NCBI GenBank assembly: GCA_002479765.1
Contig: DLOZ01000007.1
Span: forward strand, 40,951 to 104,950
DNA: 64,000 nt
Source of the DNA: Sphingomonadales bacterium UBA7471
GTDB lineage: Bacteria > Pseudomonadota > Alphaproteobacteria > Sphingomonadales > Sphingomonadaceae
Direction of reading: 5' to 3'
The notes beneath the pieces were generated by a model. That model was not told where the DNA came from, made no database searches, and saw only the letters and a list, made by a program, of their open reading frames with translations. The position numbers were made by a program, and so were the translations under genes. Shown one piece after another: positions 35,655-42,952 of this stretch (the stretch's first letter is position 1; each line of letters begins with the position of its first letter).

Positions 35655-37217
35655 GTGCTGCTGAAATTCACGGAGCAGCAGCTTGCCAGCCTCCTGCCAG
35701 CATATCTGCGCCTGGACTCGTCGTTTTGTATTAAAGCCATCGGGCCATCGGTGGCTGAACATTTGCCAAATATCCGGGTTGGCATGCGATGCACCGATGT
35801 GTTTGACTTTATTCATACGGATATCGAGCAATTTTTTGACAATCCGCAGGGCGTTAAGCCGATCCGGCTCGTTTCGCATTGTGGAAGCACCCATTTATTT
35901 GGTGCAGCGGTTTTCGATAAAACGGGCTGTATCTTGGCAGTGCGGCATGTTCTGTCCGAGGAATCGATGAACAATGGCACATTGTATCTGAACGACTTCG
36001 GTTATGCCGACCCTGTGGTGCTCAGTACGATGCTGATCTCGTTGCAGCGGGCCATGCTTGAAGAGTCGCAAGCAACCGCGATTGAGTTGGCCCATGAACG
36101 AGAGCGCAGCGCCAGCCTTCTAGAGCGAACCGGCCGGGTCGCAGGCTATATGGGACATGATTTTAACAATTTGCTCTCCATCATCAGGTTGAACGCTGAC
36201 CGGTTGCTTCGTAAATTTGGTCATGATGAAAAAATCAGCAATCTTGCCCAGATAATTCGGGAAACGGCTGCGCGTGGATCGAACATTACGCAGTCGCTGA
36301 TGAAATTGTCGCAGCAACAAACGGATACATTGCTGCCCATCATCATCGACGACCTCATTCGGGAAAATGATACCTTCCTGAACAGCGTTGTTGGCTCGGG
36401 CATTAGCTTTGATATCGATTTACAGGCCGGCACTTGCGAAAGCGTTATCAGTTATAATGGCTTGCTGAACTGCATTATCAACCTGCTCATTAACGCCCGC
36501 GAGGCGATGCCGCATGGAGGACGGATGTCGCTTTCAACATCTGTCGCGCACGGTCTTGCGACCCGCAAATCGGACAGCGGCGAAACCGAACCAAGCGCAT
36601 ATATTGCCATTTGCGTCGCCGACAGTGGTAGCGGAATGAGTGAAGCGTTACTTTCACGTGCGTTTGAGCCGTTATTTTCTTCAAAGCCAAAGGGAACAGG
36701 TCTTGGCCTTGCATCTGTCCGGGATTTTGCGAAGGAAATGGGCGGTGACGTCTGGCTAGAATCGCAGGTGGGTGCGGGAACCACGGTGCACCTTCATCTG
36801 CCCTTGGCAAATCCGTCCGCCGAAGTTCAAACGCCCCATAAACTTGGGCAGTCCACGGTCACGCCAGCCATTGGCACGCGGCACATACTTTTGGTCGAGG
36901 ACGAACCTTATGCGCTTGAGGCGCTGGCGGAAATGCTGGAGGCGGAGGGCTATGTGGTTACCCCCTGCGCGTCCGGGGAACAGGCCATGCACGCGCTGGA
37001 GCAGCAGACCTATCATCTATTGCTGACCGATATTGTTATGCCCGGGAAAACCGGCACGGAAATCGCCAAGCAGGCCAATCGCTGCCAGCCATCCATCAAG
37101 ACGATATTGATGAGCGGCTATGTGCCCGATTCGGCATCGCTTGAACCTGGCTGGATGTTCATCCGCAAACCGATGGATAGCGACGATCTGCTCCGTCTTG
37201 TCGCGTCCGCAGTCTAA
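35655..37217 (+). CDS. Hybrid histidine kinase with H-NOX-associated-like sensor domain and C-terminal receiver
   Basis: The 520-residue protein begins with GTG three bases after the H-NOX stop. Residues 1-110 resemble the HNOBA/PAS-like domain that pairs with H-NOX (FCIKAIGPSVAEHLPNIRVGMRCTDVFDF). A coiled-coil linker (about 125-160) leads to the DHp with H168 (YMGHDFNNLLSIIRLNADRL). The ATPase domain has N280 in LLINAREA, the G1 box VADSGSGM (D323) and GTGLGL. A receiver follows from 410, with E415/D416, phosphoacceptor D459 (LLLTDIVMPGKTG) and K505. There is no transmembrane segment, so it is cytosolic. H-NOX bound to NO probably controls its autophosphorylation. The attached receiver implies a phosphorelay to another His-containing protein. 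Confidence 0.9.
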   Translation: MLLKFTEQQLASLLPAYLRLDSSFCIKAIGPSVAEHLPNIRVGMRCTDVFDFIHTDIEQFFDNPQGVKPIRLVSHCGSTHLFGAAVFDKTGCILAVRHVLSEESMNNGTLYLNDFGYADPVVLSTMLISLQRAMLEESQATAIELAHERERSASLLERTGRVAGYMGHDFNNLLSIIRLNADRLLRKFGHDEKISNLAQIIRETAARGSNITQSLMKLSQQQTDTLLPIIIDDLIRENDTFLNSVVGSGISFDIDLQAGTCESVISYNGLLNCIINLLINAREAMPHGGRMSLSTSVAHGLATRKSDSGETEPSAYIAICVADSGSGMSEALLSRAFEPLFSSKPKGTGLGLASVRDFAKEMGGDVWLESQVGAGTTVHLHLPLANPSAEVQTPHKLGQSTVTPAIGTRHILLVEDEPYALEALAEMLEAEGYVVTPCASGEQAMHALEQQTYHLLLTDIVMPGKTGTEIAKQANRCQPSIKTILMSGYVPDSASLEPGWMFIRKPMDSDDLLRLVASAV

Positions 37218-37235
37218 ACGGAACCTTGTGCCAGA

Positions 37236-38105
37236 TTAATTGGTCCTGCCCCTAAGCTTCCATGCGCTTTCCAGATAACGCTGCATGGCAGCTTTGGCAT
37301 CAGGCTCCAGCTCCAGCAATGTGCGGCGTTTATCCGTTGGGTCAGTCCAGCGTTTGACCAAGCCGGCCTCAACCAGATTGTTGACATGACGCAGCGCGGT
37401 GGTGAGCGGGACGAGGGTTGTTGCCGATGCGCTTGATGCGGGCACAGGCTCACCACGAAGGCTTGCTTCAGCGAGGTCCAGCAATATTTCCCATGAAGGG
37501 CCACTCAGCACAGCGGGATCGAAATATTTCGATTTATTGTGCTGGAGCTTCAACAGCAGCCGGATGAAACCTTGCAAATCGTCGTGCGTTGGCGTCGCGT
37601 CGTGATCGATATCGTCCTGCACAGCATGCGGATTCAGTAGCTTGGTAAGTTCCGTGATTTGGAACCGGTTGGCCAAGACGGAATGATTGGCAGACGCGCG
37701 CCGCAATGCGGTCGCCAAATGATCCATAGATACAGGCTTGCTAAGTAAATCCGTCGCCTGCGTTTGCATCGCCATGGTGGCAACTTCCAGGCTTGAATGG
37801 CCCGTTATCACCAGCGTCACTATCGGCCGATTTGGTTTAAAGCGTACCGCAATTTCGGACAGCAGCGAGATGCCGTTCATGCTCGGCATTTCCAAATCGG
37901 TCAGCACAATGCCGATATCTTCGGAATCCGAAATCTTCTTAAGCGCTTCCGACGCATTGCTTGCGCAGACCACATGGTAGCCCAGATTGACGATCGTATC
38001 ACGGTATTCATCCAGGCAAGCCGGGTCGTCGTCAACGACGAGCACCGTACATCCTTTCGGAATTCGTTTGAAGGTCAACTCTCCGTTTGAGCCGCTGACG
38101 TGCAT
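37236..38105 (-). CDS. Response regulator with MarR-like winged-helix output domain
   Basis: The 289-residue protein has an N-terminal receiver (about 18-135): CTVLVVDDDPACLDEYRD with acidic D25/D26, phosphoacceptor D70 in IVLTDLEMPSMNG, T101 and K123 in LLSKPVS. After a linker of about 60 residues comes a winged-helix domain (about 190-280) with WEILLDLAEAS, VPLTTALRHVNNLVEAGLVKRWTDPTDKRRTLLEL. This pairing of a receiver with a MarR-type output is unusual, since most DNA-binding response regulators carry OmpR, NarL or NtrC outputs. It converges on the hybrid kinase with 18 bases between stops, so it has its own promoter. It is the likely end point of the H-NOX relay. Confidence 0.87.
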   Translation of the reverse strand: MHVSGSNGELTFKRIPKGCTVLVVDDDPACLDEYRDTIVNLGYHVVCASNASEALKKISDSEDIGIVLTDLEMPSMNGISLLSEIAVRFKPNRPIVTLVITGHSSLEVATMAMQTQATDLLSKPVSMDHLATALRRASANHSVLANRFQITELTKLLNPHAVQDDIDHDATPTHDDLQGFIRLLLKLQHNKSKYFDPAVLSGPSWEILLDLAEASLRGEPVPASSASATTLVPLTTALRHVNNLVEAGLVKRWTDPTDKRRTLLELEPDAKAAMQRYLESAWKLRGRTN

Positions 38106-38441
38106 GAAAGGTCCCCGCTGTTCCTGCCAATAGGCTGTCTGGCCCTACTCATTGTGGCGCTTACAATCAATGTAACTTAACCATAAAGATTTACCAGACC
38201 CGATCTGCCATGTTTTTGCAGATGCAGCAGTTCTGGCATATGCCGGATCAGATAAGGCAGTTGTCGATTAGAGAACGGCGGGCTGGCTAGGGTTTTAGAT
38301 GCTACCGACTGTTGCGGAACGCAAAGCGCAAAAGATAATACCATAAAGGTTTTGGGTAACGCACGACCTGGTTCAACCGTCGCCTTGTGCCCCGTGTGGG
38401 GACTACGGCTACATGGTAGTACATGCGCAAGATTGCAGTCA
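38106..38441. other. Intergenic region without a recognised gene
   Basis: No convincing coding frame was found. A leftward open frame enters from inside the glycosyltransferase gene but has neither a start signal nor recognisable sequence. The right part separates the end of the glycosyltransferase operon from the response-regulator promoter. I see AT-rich promoter-like sequence near 38155-38190 but no clear terminator. Confidence 0.4.
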
Positions 38442-39617
38442 TTATGCGGCCTCTCGTTTTTCTGAAATGGCGTCTGCGTAAGTCTGGAACAGTTCAACAA
38501 AATGATCGTCGAGTGTCCGTGCTGTAGCGGCTGCGCACTGCGCGGCCGATCGGAGTTGATGTTGATCGCGATCCAATAGGCGCTCAATCGCCAATGCCGC
38601 ATCATGCGCGTTTCCGGGCACATAAGTTTCACTAAAATCTGGATGGGCAATATCTGCGACCGCGCCGGCGTTCGGGAGGACCAAAGGCAACCCTGAAGCC
38701 AGCGCCTCAGACGCGACAAGCCCAAAAGTCTCTGCAGATGACCCATGCACCAGCGCATCGCAACTCGCCATTATTGTCGCCAGCGCGGTGCGATTGCGGA
38801 TAGGCTCAAGCAACTGGATATGCGGGTTGCCATTTACATGCTCAATTACCGATGCCTGCTGGTGGCCATTGCCGATCAACACTAAGCCCACTGGCCGTTT
38901 CGCCGCGACGCGCGCCACCGCGTCGATAACGCAGGGCCAGCGTTTCTCTGGCGTATGGCGACCAATGCCTAACAACAGCGTGGCGGTATCGGGTAAGTTA
39001 CAACGGGCCAACAAATCCCGGCGAACGGATATATGTCTCCGTGCGGGCGAAAACACGCCTGCATCTACGCCCATGGGGATGTTGACAGCACCAAAGATGC
39101 CGCCGCTGGCGAGCCTTTTTTGAAGGCTGGGCGATGCACATACCGTATAGTCAAAACTGTTACACATGCGCCTGAGATAACGCCAGAACCATTCAAACTG
39201 CCGATCAATGGCATCGTGCGAGGCAACGCCATCGAACCAGCGATATGCCCATGCCGACAGCGGGTCATGGTGCATGAAGATCGACCGAAGTGCCTTGCCG
39301 TTCCAGCTTCGGGCAATCCATGCACCGCGCCATGGGGAGGATGCCTCAAGGACATCGGGCTGCACCCTGTCCAATATTGCGTGAACGGGAGCCGCGTCCC
39401 AGAACATGCCATATTTTTTGTCAAAAGGCAGGGGCGGGGCTTTTACATAGATGATCCGGCATTCGTTTCCATATTCTACCACTTCGTCTCTATTGCCAGG
39501 GGCAATGACGGTTATGGCATGTCCCAGCCGCGCTCCAAAAGCGAGCTTCGCATGGATATATGTCCGGACCCCGCCACCTTCAGGCGCGTAAAATTCGCAG
39601 ACATCGACAATCTTCAT
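38442..39617 (-). CDS. Glycosyltransferase family 4 protein
   Basis: The 391-residue GT-B enzyme has an N-terminal acceptor half starting MKIVDVCEFYAPEGGGVRTYIHAKLAFGARLGHAITVIAPG, a linker with INIPMGVDAGVFSPARRH, and a nucleotide-sugar half with LLLGIGRHTPEKRWPCVIDAVARV, LVLIGNGHQQASV and HGSSAETFGLVASEALASGLPLVLPNAGAVADI (the ExxxxxxxE motif of GT4). It probably transfers a sugar to a glycolipid or polysaccharide at the inner face of the membrane. It overlaps the DUF2141 gene upstream by four bases and is the last of four interlocked genes. The product glycan is not identifiable. Confidence 0.9.
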   Translation of the reverse strand: MKIVDVCEFYAPEGGGVRTYIHAKLAFGARLGHAITVIAPGNRDEVVEYGNECRIIYVKAPPLPFDKKYGMFWDAAPVHAILDRVQPDVLEASSPWRGAWIARSWNGKALRSIFMHHDPLSAWAYRWFDGVASHDAIDRQFEWFWRYLRRMCNSFDYTVCASPSLQKRLASGGIFGAVNIPMGVDAGVFSPARRHISVRRDLLARCNLPDTATLLLGIGRHTPEKRWPCVIDAVARVAAKRPVGLVLIGNGHQQASVIEHVNGNPHIQLLEPIRNRTALATIMASCDALVHGSSAETFGLVASEALASGLPLVLPNAGAVADIAHPDFSETYVPGNAHDAALAIERLLDRDQHQLRSAAQCAAATARTLDDHFVELFQTYADAISEKREAA

Positions 39618-40159
39618 GGCTGTCCTCCGGTCGTTTGATTTTTGACCGGGCCAACGCCAATTCCTTGCCGATAATTCATGACGATTGAAATGGAACGGAC
39701 GCCCGGCCCGAGCGTGAGCGCAACCGCTTGTACTTTGGGCTTACGAAATCCCAGCTTTGGGTTGTTCGCAAAGCCCACTCCATCACCCGAAAGACCGAAC
39801 TTTCCATTGTCATCACGATCGTGCAGCAACGCCAACGCATATCGCCCGGGACGTGGGGCGCGAATGCATATCGAAACTGGCCCTGCGCTCGGGACAGCCA
39901 TCGGCACCCGCCGAAACGGTTTGCCAGCCGCAATCAATAGCTTATCGCTTTGAAGGAAGTCAGCATCATTGTCGGGGTAAAGCTCCAATATGAGCTTACC
40001 TTTGCGGTCCTTTAAGCCGATAACGCTCACGCTGACTGCAGGGCCTGTTTCCGCCGCGCGGCAATCCGCGCCACTGCGTCCGCGTTCCGCCTTAGGTGGC
40101 ACGTTAGCGTGCGCGGAAACCGATGCGCTGATGATTGCGAGGGTCCATATAATCTTCAT
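39614..40159 (-). CDS. DUF2141 family exported protein
   Basis: The 181-residue protein has a signal peptide (MKIIWTLAIISASVSAHA-NV) and the DUF2141 beta-sandwich pattern: VSVSVIGLKDRKGKLILELYPDNDADFLQSDKLL, VSICIRAPRPGRYALALLHDRDDNGKFGLSGDGVGFANNPKLGFRKPKVQAVAL. The DRDDNGKF segment looks like a calcium-binding loop. The frame stays open upstream, but this ATG gives the signal peptide and overlaps the upstream membrane-protein gene by four bases. DUF2141 has no proven role; it often accompanies envelope glycan or lipid genes. It sits between two inner-membrane functions in a glycosyltransferase operon, so an envelope role is likely. Confidence 0.82.
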   Translation of the reverse strand: MKIIWTLAIISASVSAHANVPPKAERGRSGADCRAAETGPAVSVSVIGLKDRKGKLILELYPDNDADFLQSDKLLIAAGKPFRRVPMAVPSAGPVSICIRAPRPGRYALALLHDRDDNGKFGLSGDGVGFANNPKLGFRKPKVQAVALTLGPGVRSISIVMNYRQGIGVGPVKNQTTGGQP

Positions 40160-41091
40160 GACGATTTTCCCATTTCGGGAAATATGTCGCGATTTCGCAA
40201 AAGCAGCGCCGAGGCTCCCAACATTGCCGCAACCAATATATGTAGTGCCAAAATTGCGGTCGCTGTAAGCGTTATCAGCGTTGAAACCGCGCTGTCCTGG
40301 CCGACTAAGAATATAGCGATAACAGCGAAAAGGGCTTCTTTGTTCGGCAAAAACGGTAACCGTCCGACCAGTAGCCGAACCATTGACAAGACCAGCCAAA
40401 AGCCAAAATGCGGTCCAGGTAAAATTATGAACCACAATAAGGCGCACAAAAATACGCCTGCGGATAAACGAAGAATGTGGACCCCAAAAATCCACCATAA
40501 TTGCGTGCGCTCAAGCGTGAATACACGGCGTGAAAAAAACAATATCAGGAACGACAGCATCAACATGGCCGCGGCGCATATGACTGATGTATCCGTATAG
40601 GCGCCAAGATGCAGTTGCGACAAAAATGGATAGGTTAGAAGCAACAACAGCAACGCGACGAGATTTGCCGCCAAGGCAGACAGAATGTTGACGTCCTTTA
40701 TGGCCCCAAAGGGGGCCGCGATTAAATCCGTGCGTTTACGTGCCCATAAATAAAAATAGACTTCGCCCGAATAGGATATGAGCACTTCATTGCCGATGCG
40801 TTTGGCGAGAAGGATGAAAAAACCCGAAACCGGCAGCGCCCAAAGACGCCGAAAGATAATCCAGTCAGCAATGGGAAGAGCAAAATACAATGCGAGCAGA
40901 ACCGGCAGAAACCAAAAATTTTGCGGTAATGCATTGTGCAACTGCTTCGCGTCTATCTGGCCAAGTTGAAGCACCAGTGCGATCAGCAAGGCTCCGGACA
41001 GGATGCGTGACAGCCAGGTCGACCAAAGCTTTCGCTCGGGCTTTAACGCTGGCAAATCAAGATGCGCAAAAGGCGTGGCCGTCAGTGTCAC
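40156..41091 (-). CDS. Multi-pass inner-membrane protein, possibly of the lysylphosphatidylglycerol synthase/flippase-like family
   Basis: The 311-residue protein has about eight hydrophobic helices (for example SRILSGALLIALVLQLG, FWFLPVLLALYFALPIADWIIF, ALAANLVALLLLLLTYPFL, VICAAAMLMLSFLILFF, ILRLSAGVFLCALLWFII). The LALYFALPIADWIIFRRLW and GVHILRLSAGVFLCALLWF segments resemble UPF0104/LPG-synthase membrane regions, which are linked to glycolipid movement. I did not see catalytic motifs. It overlaps both neighbours by four bases in the operon GT2 > membrane protein > DUF2141 > GT4, so it is probably a transporter, flippase or membrane scaffold for the glycan made by those transferases. Confidence 0.6.
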   Translation of the reverse strand: MTLTATPFAHLDLPALKPERKLWSTWLSRILSGALLIALVLQLGQIDAKQLHNALPQNFWFLPVLLALYFALPIADWIIFRRLWALPVSGFFILLAKRIGNEVLISYSGEVYFYLWARKRTDLIAAPFGAIKDVNILSALAANLVALLLLLLTYPFLSQLHLGAYTDTSVICAAAMLMLSFLILFFSRRVFTLERTQLWWIFGVHILRLSAGVFLCALLWFIILPGPHFGFWLVLSMVRLLVGRLPFLPNKEALFAVIAIFLVGQDSAVSTLITLTATAILALHILVAAMLGASALLLRNRDIFPEMGKSS

Positions 41092-41861
41092 GCGGCACCC
41101 CAGTTACGGTCACGCAGAACGGTATCGCGCTGCCCACGCGCATCGAACCTATTGGCTAAAAACCGATAGAAAAAGTCATGCTGCCGTGCGCTTGGGGTCA
41201 CATGGTAGATCACACGCTCCGCCAACGTCCAGCGTACATTGCGGCGGTCAGCCCGACGGTCTGATGATGTGCACCAAAAATTCGAATGATAAATTTGCCG
41301 TCCCTGTTTCAGCACGCGGTGCATCAACTCATGGTCCTTTAAAACATAGGGCCATAAGGCAGGATCGTACCCTCCTACGGCTTGTAATGCTGATGTCCGG
41401 AATGTCTGCGCCGCGCCGCTGGTATGGTTTTGATGTGGCAAAATGCGTACGGCAAGAAGCCTGTGCATCATGCTTATCAAACCCTTAAATACTCCTTCGC
41501 GGCGGAGATAGGCACATGCGGCGACATACTCCGCGCCCTTGGCGTCAAACAGTGACGTCGCCGCCGCCAGATAATGCGGAGGATAATATGTGTCCGCATC
41601 GCAAATCGCCGTGAATTCCGTATCAACCGCTGCAATTCCCGTCTGCAAGGCGTAAACTTGACCCGGCCGGGGTTCGTGCAAAAAGGTTACTTTGCCGGGG
41701 TGCGCAGCAAGCTGTTTGCGAGCATTATCGATGCAACTGTCGGTGGAGCCATTGTCGACGATGATCAAATCAAAAGCAGTCGTTTGGGCAAGCACCGACG
41801 TCAGCGTCTGCGGCAAAAAATCGGCCTCATTATAAACCGGTATGACAATCGACCAACGCAC
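41088..41861 (-). CDS. Glycosyltransferase family 2 protein
   Basis: The 257-residue GT-A enzyme starts WSIVIPVYNEADFLPQTLTSVLAQTTAFDLIIVDNGSTDSCIDNARKQLA, then FTAICDADTYYPPHYLAAATSLF with the metal-binding DxD, and KDHELMHRVLKQGRQIYH in the catalytic-base region. It uses a nucleotide sugar to elongate or start a glycan. There is no membrane helix. It is the first gene of the four-gene overlapping operon and overlaps the membrane-protein gene by four bases. A truncated integrase gene lies upstream of it. Confidence 0.92.
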   Translation of the reverse strand: MRWSIVIPVYNEADFLPQTLTSVLAQTTAFDLIIVDNGSTDSCIDNARKQLAAHPGKVTFLHEPRPGQVYALQTGIAAVDTEFTAICDADTYYPPHYLAAATSLFDAKGAEYVAACAYLRREGVFKGLISMMHRLLAVRILPHQNHTSGAAQTFRTSALQAVGGYDPALWPYVLKDHELMHRVLKQGRQIYHSNFWCTSSDRRADRRNVRWTLAERVIYHVTPSARQHDFFYRFLANRFDARGQRDTVLRDRNWGAA

Positions 41862-41933
41862 AAGCTACCCTCGGATAATCTCAGGAGCCATTGCATTCAT
41901 TTGCCAAAGTGTAGTGTCAGAACTGTGTCAGAT

Positions 41934-42182
41934 TTATGATAAAAATATATATCTGCTGTAACAAATGTCTCTTGAAGGCTCTTCATAATAATTCAGGGCA
42001 CAGCGTTCGGCTTCACGCTGATCCAAGGTTTTGGTGCTGATTCGCTTATAGCCAGTGGAGTTCGGAAAACGGACACGAGCCTGCCAGACAGGATCTTTCA
42101 GCTTATCCCGCTTGTAGAGAATGACCCGCCCGTCACCGCGCAGATCAATCCGAACATCACCGTCATTGGCCATACTCCGCAT
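41934..42182 (-). pseudogene. Truncated tyrosine-recombinase (integrase), N-terminal fragment
   Basis: The frame encodes the N-terminal arm-binding start of a phage-like integrase: DVRIDLRGDGRVILYKRDKLKDPVWQARVRFPNSTGYKRISTKTLDQREAERCALNYYEE. This family is usually more than 350 residues. After YYEE the sequence becomes unrelated (PSRDICYSRYIFLS) and stops, so the core-binding and catalytic domains (R-H-R-Y) are gone. Its start lies about 50 bases from one copy of the tRNA-Arg-derived repeat, the position expected for an integrase next to its att site. It is a relic of an element that once inserted at the tRNA. Confidence 0.75.
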
Positions 42183-42231
42183 TTCCCTGACTTTCTCAGC
42201 CCGATTAGGAAGTTGGCCAATGGGCACCGGT

Positions 42232-42321
42232 ATTTAAGCCGCAATCGGGACAGCGCTGCGTTTAAATATTGTTATATATCAATGTTTTGAATGGCGCACC
42301 CAAGAGGATTCGAACCTCTGG
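42232..42321. repeat. attachment-site repeat, left copy
   Basis: This 90-bp copy contains GAATGGCGCACCCAAGAGG and CGAACCTCTGG, the complement of the tRNA-Arg 3' end, T-arm and CCA, but is then followed by unrelated sequence. Differences from the right copy are at 42239, 42249 and 42253. GTGTGCACGTTTTGTGCAT begins three bases after it. Confidence 0.85.
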
Positions 42322-42534
42322 GTCGTGTGCACGTTTTGTGCATTTTTTAGCTGTGGAAATATCGTCATAATTCTACTGGTTTTACAAATATTTAAGGTGA
42401 TTTTGGCGGCTGTTATAGAGTGAAGTCGGAACTGGTGTCTTGCATCATAATTGCTATGGAGACAGGGGGCGCTTCCGTGATTGTATAAGTGAGTTGGTTC
42501 GCTAATATTGCATTCTACCTACAAGGAGTGATTG

Positions 42535-42930
42535 ATGAAACCAATCAATTTACTGGGAGCGATAGCGGCGCTCGTAATGGCAGCAACCCCCGCTTATGCT
42601 GCGAATTGGGTTTATGTAACCACTGACGTAAATGACACCGATTTTTATTACGATGCCGACACCATTGTTCGCTCTGGGAACCAGGTTACGGTTTGGGAAA
42701 AATTTGATCATTCACGGGATAAGACCGTTAAGGAGCGTGAGCGAAAAAGGCGGTATCGCTACGACTGTGCGCAACGTACGAGCGCTCTTCTTGATTCGAT
42801 TATTTATTATCCCGACGGAAAAAGTAGTTCATTCACTTGGAACGCATATGAGCAAGAAACGAAGCCCATTGTTCCTGACACGGTGGGCGACGTGACATTT
42901 AAAGCGGTTTGCGCTGCGACGGCACCTTAG
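42535..42930 (+). CDS. Exported surface-adhesin protein E-like small protein
   Basis: The 131-residue product has a signal peptide (MKPINLLGAIAALVMAATPAYA-AN), then a small beta domain: WVYVTTDVNDTDFYYDADTIVRSGNQVTVWEKFDHS and YDCAQRTSALLDSIIYYPDGKSSSFTW. The pattern W-x-x-V ... YYD-x-x-S/TI-x-R-x-G-x-x-V-x-VW is that of the surface-adhesin protein E-like family (Pfam Adhesin_E). Many members are of unknown function. AAGGAGTG precedes the ATG. The base composition is AT-richer than the neighbouring core genes, in line with its place inside the tRNA-associated element. Confidence 0.65.
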   Translation: MKPINLLGAIAALVMAATPAYAANWVYVTTDVNDTDFYYDADTIVRSGNQVTVWEKFDHSRDKTVKERERKRRYRYDCAQRTSALLDSIIYYPDGKSSSFTWNAYEQETKPIVPDTVGDVTFKAVCAATAP

Positions 42931-42952
42931 CGATCGGCTTCAAAAAATTCAC

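Noticed and set aside
38177..38758. Leftward frame of 193 codons overlapping the GT4 gene and the gap after it
   Set aside because: It lies largely over the glycosyltransferase gene in another frame, has no start signal and no recognisable motif.
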